Shown in pieces: positions 1-7,930 of a DNA stretch of 11,175 bases (its first letter is position 1; each line of letters begins with the position of its first letter). The DNA is from an uncultured Alphaproteobacteria bacterium (GTDB taxonomy: Bacteria; Pseudomonadota; Alphaproteobacteria; RF32; CAG-239): positions 1 through 11,175 of the forward strand of contig USCF01000018.1 of the NCBI GenBank assembly GCA_900553115.1, read 5' to 3'. Both the position numbers and the translations under genes were made by a program. The notes below the pieces were generated by a model. That model made no database searches. It was not told where the DNA came from and was given only the letters and a program-made list of their open reading frames with translations.

Positions 1-95
1 CAGCTTGCCAACACCGGCCTGATCCAGCTTAGCGAACGGATCATTCTCGAAGATCTTGGTGTCATAGTAAGCGTTCACTGCTGCGGCAAAGACTT
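1..95 (-). other. Partial coding-like fragment, foreign to its neighbour
   Basis: On the minus strand the frame with codons ending at base 1 reads smoothly, including AVNAYYDTKIFENDPF, with many G/C third positions. This is unlike the AT-rich gene that starts immediately to its right. I do not recognise the protein. The frame stays formally open to about base 174, but beyond roughly base 95 it is only antisense to the next gene and loses protein character. No start codon or ribosome binding site is visible. The plus strand also has an open frame over these bases, but it reads less like protein. My reading is that this is the edge of a gene from another source, joined to the contig near base 95. 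Confidence 0.4.
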
Positions 96-1219
96 TGTTG
101 TGTGGTTTGCTTGATGGGGTTAAGAAATTTGTGCAAGATGCTTCTGATGAAAATGCTGTACGTAAGGTGGTTCCTTATTACGAAAAAATGGGGTATGACA
201 AAAAGACCTTTGAAAAGGCCACTCTAAAAAAGCTGATGCCTGTTGCACGCCGCTGGGCTGTTACACGTATTCATAACGGCGAGGATTTTGGCGATTTTGA
301 AGAGGATGTGTTTCAAATTGACAGTATAGAGGTAAAACTCTATGCCAAGATGAAGTTTACGTTCCTTCAAAGCGTGCATATTCACGGTTGCGACCACAAA
401 GACATCGGTTTTGTTGAAGCATTGGAAGCAATTTCTGATTTTGACCGCAACGTTTACAGCAAATTGCTTGGACGCATGCGTAAAAGCTATGCTAAGGACA
501 AGAGTCGTTCGCTGGAGTATCTGATTAGTAAGACAACAGAGTTTGTCCACAAAATCAATGATGTTGGTCGTGCGGCTTTTGCTAGGCTGATGGAAGGAAA
601 ACAGCTTGATTTTGAGCAGTGGAGCGCTGAACAAATCTTGCAAGATAGGGTGTTTGAAGAAAACAAACTATTTTTAAAACAGACAATTAAGCATCTGGAA
701 TCCATGAAGCTTAACAAGGTGAAACTCGGAGTTTCAGAAATTCGTCTGCTGCTCAACCAAAAAGACGGCTGCCGTCGCGAAAAACTTTATCATATTGCGG
801 AGGAGTGGATTATCAGTATTTATAATTCGCTTCCATGTGCAACAGCCGAAGAAAAGGCGGCACAGGGACAAATTTATAAGGAGATTTGCTCTTTTGTGTA
901 TGATATAGTTCCATTGACCGGTCGAATCTCCGTCAATATGATTAATTTCATTTTTGACAGAGGATTTTTGAGTTCAATGAGCCGCAGTCTGTTGCTGAAG
1001 ATATATCCTCGTATTAACAGCTTGAGCATGACACCGCTGTTTCACTATCCATTGAAGCGTATGCTGAAAAATGTGTATGCTGACTATTTGGATGACATAT
1101 TTACAGCGTCAGATTATTTTGTTGTACAAGTGGCTTTGGTATATGAGCCAGAGCTGGTGAACAAAGAGCTGAAGTGTAGGTATGAAAACTATCTGCCTGG
1201 CAACGATTTTGCCATGTAG
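95..1219 (+). CDS. Hypothetical protein, probably 5'-truncated
   Basis: The open frame is 374 codons and ends at TAG 1217-1219. I do not recognise the family. The product is predominantly helical by eye, rich in Lys, Glu, Leu and aromatic residues, with no signal peptide, no clear membrane segment and no catalytic motif I can name. The only starts near the left end are TTG codons at 95 and 98. The frame is closed by TAA at 68-70, no Shine-Dalgarno sequence precedes the TTGs, and the first in-frame ATG is about 30 codons further in. Together with the compositional change near base 95, this suggests the true N-terminus is missing and the first residues are artefactual. Codon use (AT-rich third positions) resembles the following gyrA. 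It is transcribed alone and ends at the terminator at 1232-1271. It is real coding sequence with fair certainty; its function is unknown. Confidence 0.7.
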   Translation: MLCGLLDGVKKFVQDASDENAVRKVVPYYEKMGYDKKTFEKATLKKLMPVARRWAVTRIHNGEDFGDFEEDVFQIDSIEVKLYAKMKFTFLQSVHIHGCDHKDIGFVEALEAISDFDRNVYSKLLGRMRKSYAKDKSRSLEYLISKTTEFVHKINDVGRAAFARLMEGKQLDFEQWSAEQILQDRVFEENKLFLKQTIKHLESMKLNKVKLGVSEIRLLLNQKDGCRREKLYHIAEEWIISIYNSLPCATAEEKAAQGQIYKEICSFVYDIVPLTGRISVNMINFIFDRGFLSSMSRSLLLKIYPRINSLSMTPLFHYPLKRMLKNVYADYLDDIFTASDYFVVQVALVYEPELVNKELKCRYENYLPGNDFAM

Positions 1220-1231
1220 GTACCGAAAAAC

Positions 1232-1271
1232 AAAAAAGCATTGTTACTGTAAAGTAGCAGTGCTTTTTTTT
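1232..1271 (+). terminator. Strong intrinsic terminator
   Basis: The arms GCATTGTTACT (1238-1248) and AGTAGCAGTGC (1253-1263) pair over 11 positions, two of them G-U wobbles, around a GTAA tetraloop. A run of eight T follows (1264-1271) and a run of six A precedes (1232-1237). It begins 13 bases after the stop of the hypothetical gene. The flanking A-run means it could also act on minus-strand transcripts. Confidence 0.88.
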
Positions 1272-1544
1272 GATTTAATCAATATTTATGACAGATACAA
1301 TTTCTAAATGTGTGTTCCATTCTTCAGCGATTTTTCCAAATTTTATCATCTTTTACCAAATATAGTCCAGATGTAATTTTTTGTTAACTTTTAAAAAGAA
1401 AAATCGATTTTAAGGCGCTTTTTTTGCCCATAGACGCAAAAGTCCTATTTTATTTTGGGTATAAATCGGAGAAAAAACTTTTTCTCAAAGCTAATTTTTG
1501 CTATGTTTAAGCAGTTTAACAAGTTTAAAGAAAAGAGGTATAAA
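1272..1544 (+). promoter_or_regulatory. gyrA leader / intergenic region
   Basis: This gene-free, AT-rich stretch must hold the gyrA promoter because a strong terminator closes the gene upstream. I see no near-consensus promoter. A weak candidate is TTGCCC at 1424-1429, 16 bases, then TATTTT at 1446-1451. Two perfect inverted repeats stand out: AAAATCGATTTT at 1400-1411, and arms GAGAAAAA/TTTTTCTC at 1469-1476 and 1479-1486 with a 2-base centre, lying in the transcribed leader if the weak promoter is right. No riboswitch or leader peptide was recognised. Confidence 0.4.
1531..1538 (+). promoter_or_regulatory. Ribosome binding site that fixes the gyrA start
   Basis: AAAAGAGG lies six bases before a GTG at 1545. 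The same motif with similar spacing precedes the TPR gene at 8924. It favours GTG 1545 over the TTG at 1455, which has no such site. Confidence 0.7.
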
Positions 1545-4361
1545 GTGACAGAAGAAATTGAAAACACAGATGTCATTAAGTCTGATAACATTGCCCCGAC
1601 TATGATTTCGGAAGAAATGCGCCGTTCATATTTGGACTATGCCATGAGCGTTATTGTTTCGCGTGCGTTGCCAGATGCTCGTGACGGTATGAAACCTGTG
1701 CATCGCCGCATTATTTACGGCATGTATGAAAACGGTTATGACTGCACCAAACCATATCGTAAATCGGCGCGTATCGTCGGCGATGTTATGGGTAAATATC
1801 ACCCGCATGGCGACAGCTCTATTTATGAAGCCATGGTGCGTATGGCGCAGCCGTTTTCTATGCGTCTGACATTGGTTGACGGACAAGGTAACTTTGGCTC
1901 TATGGATGGTGATGGCGCTGCTGCTATGCGTTATACCGAAGCCAGACTCGCTAAAGTTTCTTCTTGTTTGACCGACAATTTGGACGAAGACACTGTTGAC
2001 TTTATGCCAAACTATGACGAATCTTTACAAGAACCGACAGTTTTGCCGGCGCGTTTTCCTAACTTGCTTGTAAACGGCGGCAACGGTATTGCCGTTGGTA
2101 TGGCCACAAACATTCCTCCGCACAATTTGGGCGAGGTGATTGATGCTTGCTGCGCCTATATTGACAATCCGGAAATCAGCATTGAAGAACTGGTCAGCAT
2201 TGTTCCGGGACCTGATTTTCCGACCGGCGGTTTGATTTTGGGTTACGGTGGGGCTAAACAGGCTTATTTGACCGGCCGCGGCTCGATTATGATGCGTGCA
2301 AAATGCACTATTGAAGAAATTCGTAAGGATAAAGAAGCCATTATCGTGCATGAAGTGCCGTATCAGGTAAACAAAGCGGCTTTGGTTTCGCATATTGCCG
2401 AGTTGGTAAAAGATAAAAAAGTTGAGGGTATCTCGGATATCCGTGATGAGTCCGACCGTCAGGGCGTGCGTATTGTGATAGAAATCAAGCGCGATTTCCA
2501 AGCCGATGTGGTTTTGAATCAGTTGTATAAGTTTACGGCTCTGCAAACCAGCTTTGGTATGAATATGCTGGCGATTAACGGTGGCCGCCCGATGATGATG
2601 AACTTGAAAGACATTATCTCGACCTTTATTGAATTTCGTGAAGAAGTTATCCGCCGCCGCACGATTTATCGCTTGAATAAAGCTCGTAACCGCGCGCATG
2701 TATTGGTTGGTTTGGCTATAGCTGTGGAAAATTTGGACGAAGTTATCGAACTGATTAAAACTGCGCCAACGCCGCAAGACGCTAAAGATTCTTTGGTAAG
2801 CAAGGCTTGGCCTGCCGCTTCTATTGAAGATTGGGTTAATTTGATTGATGAACCGGATAGAAAAGTTGAAAACGGTCTATACCGCTTGTCTGATGACCAA
2901 GCCAAAGCCATTTTGGATTTGAAACTGCAACGCTTGACCGGTTTGGAACGTGATAAAATTCACGATGAATTGGTTTCTTTGGGTGAAGATATTAAAGAAT
3001 TTCTTTCTATTTTGGCTAGCCGTGAAAAACTTTATGGCATTATGCGCGATGAATTGGTTGCCGTCAAAGACGAATACGCTACTCCGCGTTTGACCAAAAT
3101 TGAAGACATTGAATACAACCAAGATATCGAGTCTTTGATTCAGCGAGAAGAAATGGTTGTGACCGTGACCGAAGCCGGATATATCAAACGTGTGCCGCTT
3201 AATGCTTATAAAGCGCAAAAACGCGGTGGAAAGGGTAAATCAGGTATGACCACTAAAGAAGAAGATTTTGTTACCCGCTTGTTTGTGGCCAGTACCCATA
3301 CTCCGGTATTGTTCTTCTCTAACAAAGGCATTGTTTATAAGATGAAGGTTTATAAACTGCCGCTGGGTTCACCGACATCTAAAGGTAAGCCGTTTATCAA
3401 TCTGCTGCCGCTGGTGCAGGGCGAAACAATTACCGCCATTATGAAATTGCCTGAAAATGAAGCCGATTGCGAGAACCTGTCTATTGCATTTGCCACTGCT
3501 AAAGGCAATATTCGCCGCAACAGCCTGATGGACTTTGTAAACGTTCAATCTAACGGTAAAATTGCGATGAAACTGGACGAGGGCGATAAGCTCATCAATG
3601 TGGCTTTGTGTGATGATAGCAACGATATTATGCTGGCAGCAAAGAGCGGTAAATGTATTCGTTTTGCGGTGGAGGATTTGCGCGTGTTTGTCGGTCGTAA
3701 TTCTACCGGCGTGCGCGGTATCAAGCTGCAAGGCGATGATGAAGTTATTTCAATGTCTATTTTGAAACATTGCACTGCTAGCGTGGAAGAACGTGATGAA
3801 TATCTGCGTGTTTCCAGCGCTATGAAACGTATGGAAGCCGAAAGTGGCGGCGATGCTTGCATTTCTCCAGACCAAACAGGGTTGTTGAATTTGCTTGATA
3901 TGGCTAAATTTGAAGAAATGCGCAAAGCTGAAGAGTTTATTTTGACTGTTACCGTAACCGGTTATGGTAAGCGCACGTCTTCGTATGAATATCGCGTAAC
4001 CGGACGCGGCGGCCAAGGTATTGCCAATATGGAAATGTCACCGCGCAACAAAGAAGTTGTAAGCTCGTTCCCAATTGAAGACGGTAAGGAAATTATGATG
4101 GTTACCGACGGCGGCAAGCTTATCCGTATGCCGGTTGATGATATCCGTGTGGCCGGACGTAAGACACAAGGTGTTATCTTGTTCCGTACTGGCGAAGATG
4201 AAAAAGTTGTTTCCGTAACATGGCTGGACGCCGATGCTGACGCCGATGAAGAAATCGACGAAGATGGCAACGATGTTTTAGACAATGTTGCTGATGATAT
4301 GGCTGATGATATGGCTGATGATTTCGTAACTGAGCCGGAAACCACAAATTTAGACGAGTAG
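1545..4361 (+). CDS. gyrA: DNA gyrase subunit A
   Basis: This is the cytoplasmic type II topoisomerase subunit that cuts and rejoins DNA; with GyrB it introduces negative supercoils. From GTG 1545 the product is 938 residues. The N-terminal breakage-reunion domain opens with [17 protein letters not shown] and carries catalytic Tyr130 in [10 protein letters not shown]. The quinolone-determining region [10 protein letters not shown] has Ser91 and Glu95 at the positions of E. coli Ser83 and Asp87, a susceptible-type pattern. The C-terminal beta-pinwheel contains the GyrA box [10 protein letters not shown] from about residue 558, which separates GyrA from ParC. At roughly residues 737-795 a block inserted between pinwheel blades, containing [10 protein letters not shown], matches what I know of alphaproteobacterial GyrA. 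The last 44 or so residues form a very acidic tail with a repeated ADDM unit. The gene is monocistronic between terminators. The frame extends upstream to a TTG at 1455, but the ribosome binding site supports 1545. Confidence 0.97.
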   Translation: MTEEIENTDVIKSDNIAPTMISEEMRRSYLDYAMSVIVSRALPDARDGMKPVHRRIIYGMYENGYDCTKPYRKSARIVGDVMGKYHPHGDSSIYEAMVRMAQPFSMRLTLVDGQGNFGSMDGDGAAAMRYTEARLAKVSSCLTDNLDEDTVDFMPNYDESLQEPTVLPARFPNLLVNGGNGIAVGMATNIPPHNLGEVIDACCAYIDNPEISIEELVSIVPGPDFPTGGLILGYGGAKQAYLTGRGSIMMRAKCTIEEIRKDKEAIIVHEVPYQVNKAALVSHIAELVKDKKVEGISDIRDESDRQGVRIVIEIKRDFQADVVLNQLYKFTALQTSFGMNMLAINGGRPMMMNLKDIISTFIEFREEVIRRRTIYRLNKARNRAHVLVGLAIAVENLDEVIELIKTAPTPQDAKDSLVSKAWPAASIEDWVNLIDEPDRKVENGLYRLSDDQAKAILDLKLQRLTGLERDKIHDELVSLGEDIKEFLSILASREKLYGIMRDELVAVKDEYATPRLTKIEDIEYNQDIESLIQREEMVVTVTEAGYIKRVPLNAYKAQKRGGKGKSGMTTKEEDFVTRLFVASTHTPVLFFSNKGIVYKMKVYKLPLGSPTSKGKPFINLLPLVQGETITAIMKLPENEADCENLSIAFATAKGNIRRNSLMDFVNVQSNGKIAMKLDEGDKLINVALCDDSNDIMLAAKSGKCIRFAVEDLRVFVGRNSTGVRGIKLQGDDEVISMSILKHCTASVEERDEYLRVSSAMKRMEAESGGDACISPDQTGLLNLLDMAKFEEMRKAEEFILTVTVTGYGKRTSSYEYRVTGRGGQGIANMEMSPRNKEVVSSFPIEDGKEIMMVTDGGKLIRMPVDDIRVAGRKTQGVILFRTGEDEKVVSVTWLDADADADEEIDEDGNDVLDNVADDMADDMADDFVTEPETTNLDE
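4290..4325 (+). repeat. Three tandem 12-base units in the gyrA 3' end
   Basis: The unit GCTGATGATATG occurs at 4290-4301 and 4302-4313. A third copy at 4314-4325 ends in TTC instead of ATG. It is in frame and encodes the repeated ADDM of the acidic tail. It probably arose by slippage or unequal duplication. Confidence 0.85.
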
Positions 4362-4377
4362 GAAATAAATAACTACC

Positions 4378-4425
4378 AAAAAGAAACCACACGCATTTCA
4401 CGCGTGTGGTTTCTTTATAAAAAAA
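4378..4425 (+). terminator. gyrA terminator, possibly bidirectional
   Basis: A perfect 15-base-pair inverted repeat, AAAGAAACCACACGC (4380-4394) and GCGTGTGGTTTCTTT (4402-4416), surrounds a 7-base loop. It starts 18 bases after the gyrA stop. The 3' arm itself ends TTTCTTT before an A-rich stretch, so the U-tract on the plus strand is modest. Read on the minus strand the arm ends TTTCTTTTT, so it could work both ways. Confidence 0.82.
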
Positions 4426-4464
4426 TTGGTTAAGTACTATTTAGCTCATGCTTAACCAATTTCC
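4421..4464 (-). terminator. Terminator of the minus-strand helicase gene
   Basis: Perfect 12-base arms AAATTGGTTAAG (4423-4434) and CTTAACCAATTT (4451-4462) flank a 16-base loop. On the minus strand the hairpin runs directly into a T-run (complement of the A-run at about 4419-4425). It lies 14 bases beyond the helicase stop codon, as expected for its intrinsic terminator. Confidence 0.75.
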
Positions 4465-4478
4465 TATCAAATTTTGAA

Positions 4479-6821
4479 TCAGGCTCTTCTTAGGTATGTT
4501 CCCATAATTTTGCGGCGGCCGAATTTTTCAAATTCCACTTCGCAGGTTTGCCCCTCAACATTGGTTATTTTACCATAGCCAAAACTTTCGTGATATACTC
4601 TGGTGCCAACCAGACTGGACGCTTTGCTGCTTTGATACGAATCATAATCGACATAATCATCTGGTTCATAGTCATAGTCGGCTTGATAACTAGGCTTGGT
4701 CGAAAATTTTGGCTTGTTGCTGTATTTGCTGCCGTATTTTTTGTATCCGCCGTTATAACCGCTGTTGTTGCCGTATGAATTGTAACCCGAACCGCCGCCG
4801 TTGTAGCAGCTGCTGGTTTGGTTGACAATATCCAGTGTTGAAGTCGGAATTTCATTCAAAAAGCGCGACGGCATATTGTTTTGCCATTGTCCGTAGACGC
4901 GGCGGCAATAAGTGGTGGTGATATATAGTTTTTGTTTGGCGCGTGTAATAGCCACATAGGCGAGGCGACGTTCTTCTTCCAGCGAGTTGGTGCCGCCTTC
5001 ATCAAGGCTTTTTTGATGTGGAAACAAGCCTTCTTCCCACCCCGGTAAAAAGACGATGTTAAATTCCAAACCTTTGGCGGAGTGCAGGGTTATCAGCATA
5101 ACCTTATTGTTGTCAACGGCGTTGTCGTTATCCATAACCAGACTGACGTGTTCCAAAAATTCAGCCAAATTCGGATAGTTTTCGGTATCGCTCATCACGC
5201 CGACAAGTTCTTTCAAGTTTTCAATACGCCCCGGAGCGTCAGCCGAAGTATCATTTTTCAGCATTTCCAAATAGCCGGACTCGTCCAAAACCTGTTCGGC
5301 TAAGTCGTTTGGAGAAACGGCGTTTGCCACGCGCTGCCATTCGGTAAATTTTTCCATAAGCTCGCTTAAATTTGTTTTAGCTTTGCCGCTTAATCCGCCG
5401 TTTTCAAGCAGAATATTAACCGCCGCAAACATAGAAGTATGATTGTTGCGGGCAGTTTCCTGTAATTTTTCAATGGTTTTTGCACCTATACCGCGCGCCG
5501 GCTTATTAATAATGCGTTCAAACGCCAAATCGTCGCTAGGCTGCAAAATAACTCTGAAATAAGCCAATAAATCGCGGATTTCGGCGCGTTCATAGAATTT
5601 TGGCCCGCCGATAACCTGATATGGTATGGCTTCGCTGATAAATTTTTCTTCAAATTCTCGGGTTTGAAAAGCCGTGCGCACCAAAACCGCAAAATCGGAG
5701 TAGGGATGTCCGCCGCGGTGCAGCCGCTCAATTTCAGAGGCAATCCATTTGGCTTCTTCTTCGCCGCTGTAAATGCTTAAAACTTTGATTTTTTCGTTAG
5801 TTCCTCGGCACGCCGGACTATTTTCGGCCACGCGCAAAGTTTTGCCTAAACGAGTGGAGTTATGGGCTATCAGAGCCGAAGCCGCGTTTAAAATATTGGC
5901 GGTTGAACGATAGTTGCGCTCCAAACGGATAACTTTAGCGTCCTCAAAATCTTTTTGAAAGCGCATAATGTTTTCAATTTCCGCGCCGCGCCAAGAATAA
6001 ATGGATTGGTCGTCATCACCCACACAGCACAAATTGCGATATTTTTGCGAAAGCAGACGTAAAAACAGATATTGCGTAACGTTGGTGTCTTGATACTCGT
6101 CCACCATAATATATTGAAATTTTTCTTGATATTTACGCAAAATTTCAGCGTCAGACATCAAAATAGTAAGCGTATCCAGCAATATATCGCCAAAATCAAC
6201 GCAGTTCAGCTCCACCAAACGGGCTTGATATTTTTTGTAGACTTCCAGCAAAACATTAGAGCGATAATCTTGTGCCGCTTTATCCACGGTTATGCCCTTA
6301 TCTTTGAGGCGGGCGATTCTTTCCATCAGGCTTTGCGCCGGATATTTTTTTTCATCTATGCCGGAGGCTTCGCAAATTTGTTTAATCAAACGTTTTTGGT
6401 CGTCTTCGCCCAGAATCGTAAAGTTGGAATGCAGACCGACCACTTCGGCGTGAGCGCGCAGAATTTTGACACAAATGCTGTGAAAAGTGCCGAGCCAAAC
6501 GCTGTTTGCCATATCTCCAATAAGGTTTTGCACGCGTTCTTTCATCTCTTTGGCGGCGCGGTTGGTAAAGGTGACAACCAAACAATTCCACGGCTGAGCC
6601 TTTCGCATTGTCAAAATATAAGCCAAGCGGGTGGTCAAAACCTTGGTTTTGCCGGTACCGGCGCCCGAAAGCACCAATAACGGACCTTCGGTTGTTTCCA
6701 CAGCTTGCTTTTGTTCTGGATTAAGCTCGTTCAGCCACGGCGCGGATGGGCGCAAAGCGCTGATATTGTCATAAATCTGCGGCGCGCAGCTGCTGTCGTC
6801 TAAATCAAATATATCGCTCAT
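4479..6821 (-). CDS. uvrD: UvrD/PcrA-type superfamily 1 DNA helicase
   Basis: ATP-dependent 3'-5' DNA helicase of the UvrD/PcrA/Rep family, acting in the cytoplasm in nucleotide-excision and mismatch repair and in clearing proteins from DNA. The 780-residue product has the SF1A motifs in order: Q-motif LNPEQKQAV (33-41), Walker A GAGTGKT (53-59), motif Ia TFTNRAA, Walker B DEYQDTN (241-247), motif III GDDDQSIYSWRGAE (268-281), motif IV NYRST (303-307), motif V LHSAKGLEF (579-587) and motif VI VAITRAKQ (623-630). Residues 668-735 form a Gly/Tyr/Asn/Ser-rich linker. The C-terminal Tudor-like domain begins VGTRVYHESFGYG (738-750), the region that in PcrA/UvrD contacts RNA polymerase. The ATG at 6821 is preceded by AAGAAG at a usual distance. 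The gene converges on gyrA and diverges from moxR. pcrA would be an equally fair symbol; Rep is less likely given the C-terminal domain. Confidence 0.93.
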   Translation of the reverse strand: MSDIFDLDDSSCAPQIYDNISALRPSAPWLNELNPEQKQAVETTEGPLLVLSGAGTGKTKVLTTRLAYILTMRKAQPWNCLVVTFTNRAAKEMKERVQNLIGDMANSVWLGTFHSICVKILRAHAEVVGLHSNFTILGEDDQKRLIKQICEASGIDEKKYPAQSLMERIARLKDKGITVDKAAQDYRSNVLLEVYKKYQARLVELNCVDFGDILLDTLTILMSDAEILRKYQEKFQYIMVDEYQDTNVTQYLFLRLLSQKYRNLCCVGDDDQSIYSWRGAEIENIMRFQKDFEDAKVIRLERNYRSTANILNAASALIAHNSTRLGKTLRVAENSPACRGTNEKIKVLSIYSGEEEAKWIASEIERLHRGGHPYSDFAVLVRTAFQTREFEEKFISEAIPYQVIGGPKFYERAEIRDLLAYFRVILQPSDDLAFERIINKPARGIGAKTIEKLQETARNNHTSMFAAVNILLENGGLSGKAKTNLSELMEKFTEWQRVANAVSPNDLAEQVLDESGYLEMLKNDTSADAPGRIENLKELVGVMSDTENYPNLAEFLEHVSLVMDNDNAVDNNKVMLITLHSAKGLEFNIVFLPGWEEGLFPHQKSLDEGGTNSLEEERRLAYVAITRAKQKLYITTTYCRRVYGQWQNNMPSRFLNEIPTSTLDIVNQTSSCYNGGGSGYNSYGNNSGYNGGYKKYGSKYSNKPKFSTKPSYQADYDYEPDDYVDYDSYQSSKASSLVGTRVYHESFGYGKITNVEGQTCEVEFEKFGRRKIMGTYLRRA
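4617..4820 (-). other. Low-complexity Gly/Tyr/Asn linker in the helicase
   Basis: This part encodes residues about 668-735. It first has Gly-, Asn-, Ser- and Tyr-rich runs such as NGGGSGYNSYGNNSGYNGG, then a Lys/Ser/Pro stretch, then an acidic Tyr/Asp segment. It looks disordered and joins the helicase core to the Tudor-like domain. UvrD/PcrA linkers are generally variable, but one this rich in Gly, Tyr and Asn is distinctive. Confidence 0.7.
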
Positions 6822-6928
6822 TTTTGAAATCTTCTTGTTTTTAACAGTTTTAAAACTTATATATCGTAAATATAAGAGAAAAGAAAGTCTTTATTTAGAC
6901 TTGCGTACAATTTTTTGAGAGGCGTAAA
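6822..6928. promoter_or_regulatory. Divergent promoter region, uvrD / moxR
   Basis: The 107-base AT-rich gap separates two divergent genes and should carry a promoter for each. For the rightward operon a fair match is TTGTTT at 6835-6840, 17 bases, then TATATA at 6858-6863, leaving a leader of about 60 bases. The TATATA is also readable as a -10 on the minus strand, but no good -35 goes with it. A small inverted repeat, AAGTCT-TTATTT-AGACTT (6885-6902), lies in the moxR leader. GAGAGG at 6917-6922 is the moxR ribosome binding site, six bases before the ATG. Confidence 0.45.
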
Positions 6929-7918
6929 ATGTCAGAAGTCAGAGATAAAATCACCAATTTGAAACAATTTATGGAAAGCCGGATTTTAGGTCAGGAAGAG
7001 CTTGTCCGCAAACTGATTATCACCATGCTGGCCGACGGTCATGCGTTGGTAGAAGGTGCTCCAGGGCTGGCAAAAACCAAGGCCATAAAAACTTTGTCCG
7101 AGTGTATAGAAGCCGCTTACAGCCGTATTCAGTTTACACCGGATTTGCTGCCGTCTGATATTACCGGAAGTGATATTTATGTGGCATCAACCGGACAATT
7201 TGAGTTTCGTAAAGGTCCGATTTTTGCCAATCTTGTTTTGGCTGATGAAATTAACCGCGCGCCGGCCAAAGTGCAGTCGGCACTGCTTGAGGCTATGGCT
7301 GAACGTCAGGTTAGCGTTGGCGGAAAGCAATATAAATTGCCGAAATTGTTTATGGTAATGGCCACACAAAACCCGATTGAACACGAGGGAACTTATAATC
7401 TGCCTGAAGCCCAACTGGATAGATTTTTGATGTATATCAAAATTGACCAGCCGGAAGCCGTAACCGAGCGTAAAATTTTGCAGCTGGTTCGCAATGAAGA
7501 AAACAGCACACAAACCGCTGCCGACAGCGTGGCGCAATTTAAGGCTAAATTCGGCTCAATTAAAGCAGAAGATGTTTTTGCCGCGCGTCAGGAAGCCTAT
7601 AAAATTCACTGCAGCGATGCGGTTGAAGAATATTTGATTCAGCTGATTATGGCGACTCGTCACCCCGAAAAATATGACGAATCATTAAAAAATACTATTG
7701 CTTTTGGTGCTAGCCCGCGTGCGACCATCGCCCTTGATAAATGCGCCAAAATCAACGCTTGGCTGGCGGGGCGTGATTTTGTAACTCCGGAAGATGTGCA
7801 CGCTGTGGTCTATGATGTTTTGCGGCACCGGATTATATTGAGCTTTGAGGCGCAGGCCTCAGAACTTTCGGCAGATGATATTATCACTCGTTTGCTAAAA
7901 ATTGTTCCGCTGCCATAA
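6929..7918 (+). CDS. MoxR-family AAA+ ATPase
   Basis: A 329-residue MoxR-type AAA+ ATPase, the usual length for the family. These cytoplasmic ATPases are thought to act as chaperones that remodel or activate partner proteins, often with VWA-domain partners. Walker A is GAPGLAKT (43-50); Walker B is LVLADE (102-107), followed by INRAPAKVQSALLEAM, typical of MoxR. Sensor 1 is ATQNP with Asn148. LDRF holds the likely arginine finger Arg165. GASPRA near 260-265 supplies the sensor 2 arginine, Arg264. The C-terminal helical lid ends near RLLKIVPLP. Start ATG 6929 has a GAGAGG site six bases upstream. It is the first gene of an operon with the DUF58 gene, which begins only 12 bases after its stop. 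The client cannot be told from sequence, so no symbol beyond the family name is justified. Confidence 0.93.
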   Translation: MSEVRDKITNLKQFMESRILGQEELVRKLIITMLADGHALVEGAPGLAKTKAIKTLSECIEAAYSRIQFTPDLLPSDITGSDIYVASTGQFEFRKGPIFANLVLADEINRAPAKVQSALLEAMAERQVSVGGKQYKLPKLFMVMATQNPIEHEGTYNLPEAQLDRFLMYIKIDQPEAVTERKILQLVRNEENSTQTAADSVAQFKAKFGSIKAEDVFAARQEAYKIHCSDAVEEYLIQLIMATRHPEKYDESLKNTIAFGASPRATIALDKCAKINAWLAGRDFVTPEDVHAVVYDVLRHRIILSFEAQASELSADDIITRLLKIVPLP

Positions 7919-7930
7919 GGAATTAGAACC

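Noticed and set aside
1455..1544. An N-terminal 30-residue extension of GyrA from a TTG at 1455
   Set aside because: It has no ribosome binding site and is Lys/Phe-rich, unlike GyrA N-termini. A good AAAAGAGG site six bases before GTG 1545 places the start there.
2025..2777. 250-codon open frame antisense to gyrA
   Set aside because: It lies wholly inside gyrA, has composition expected of a shadow frame (His, Asn and Arg-rich), and lacks a recognisable domain or ribosome binding site.
1545..4361. ParC instead of GyrA
   Set aside because: The intact GyrA box and the full beta-pinwheel with the inserted block argue for gyrase A.
6072..6680. 202-codon plus-strand frame inside the helicase gene
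   Set aside because: It is antisense to conserved helicase motifs, which fully explain the sequence; the translation has no family features.
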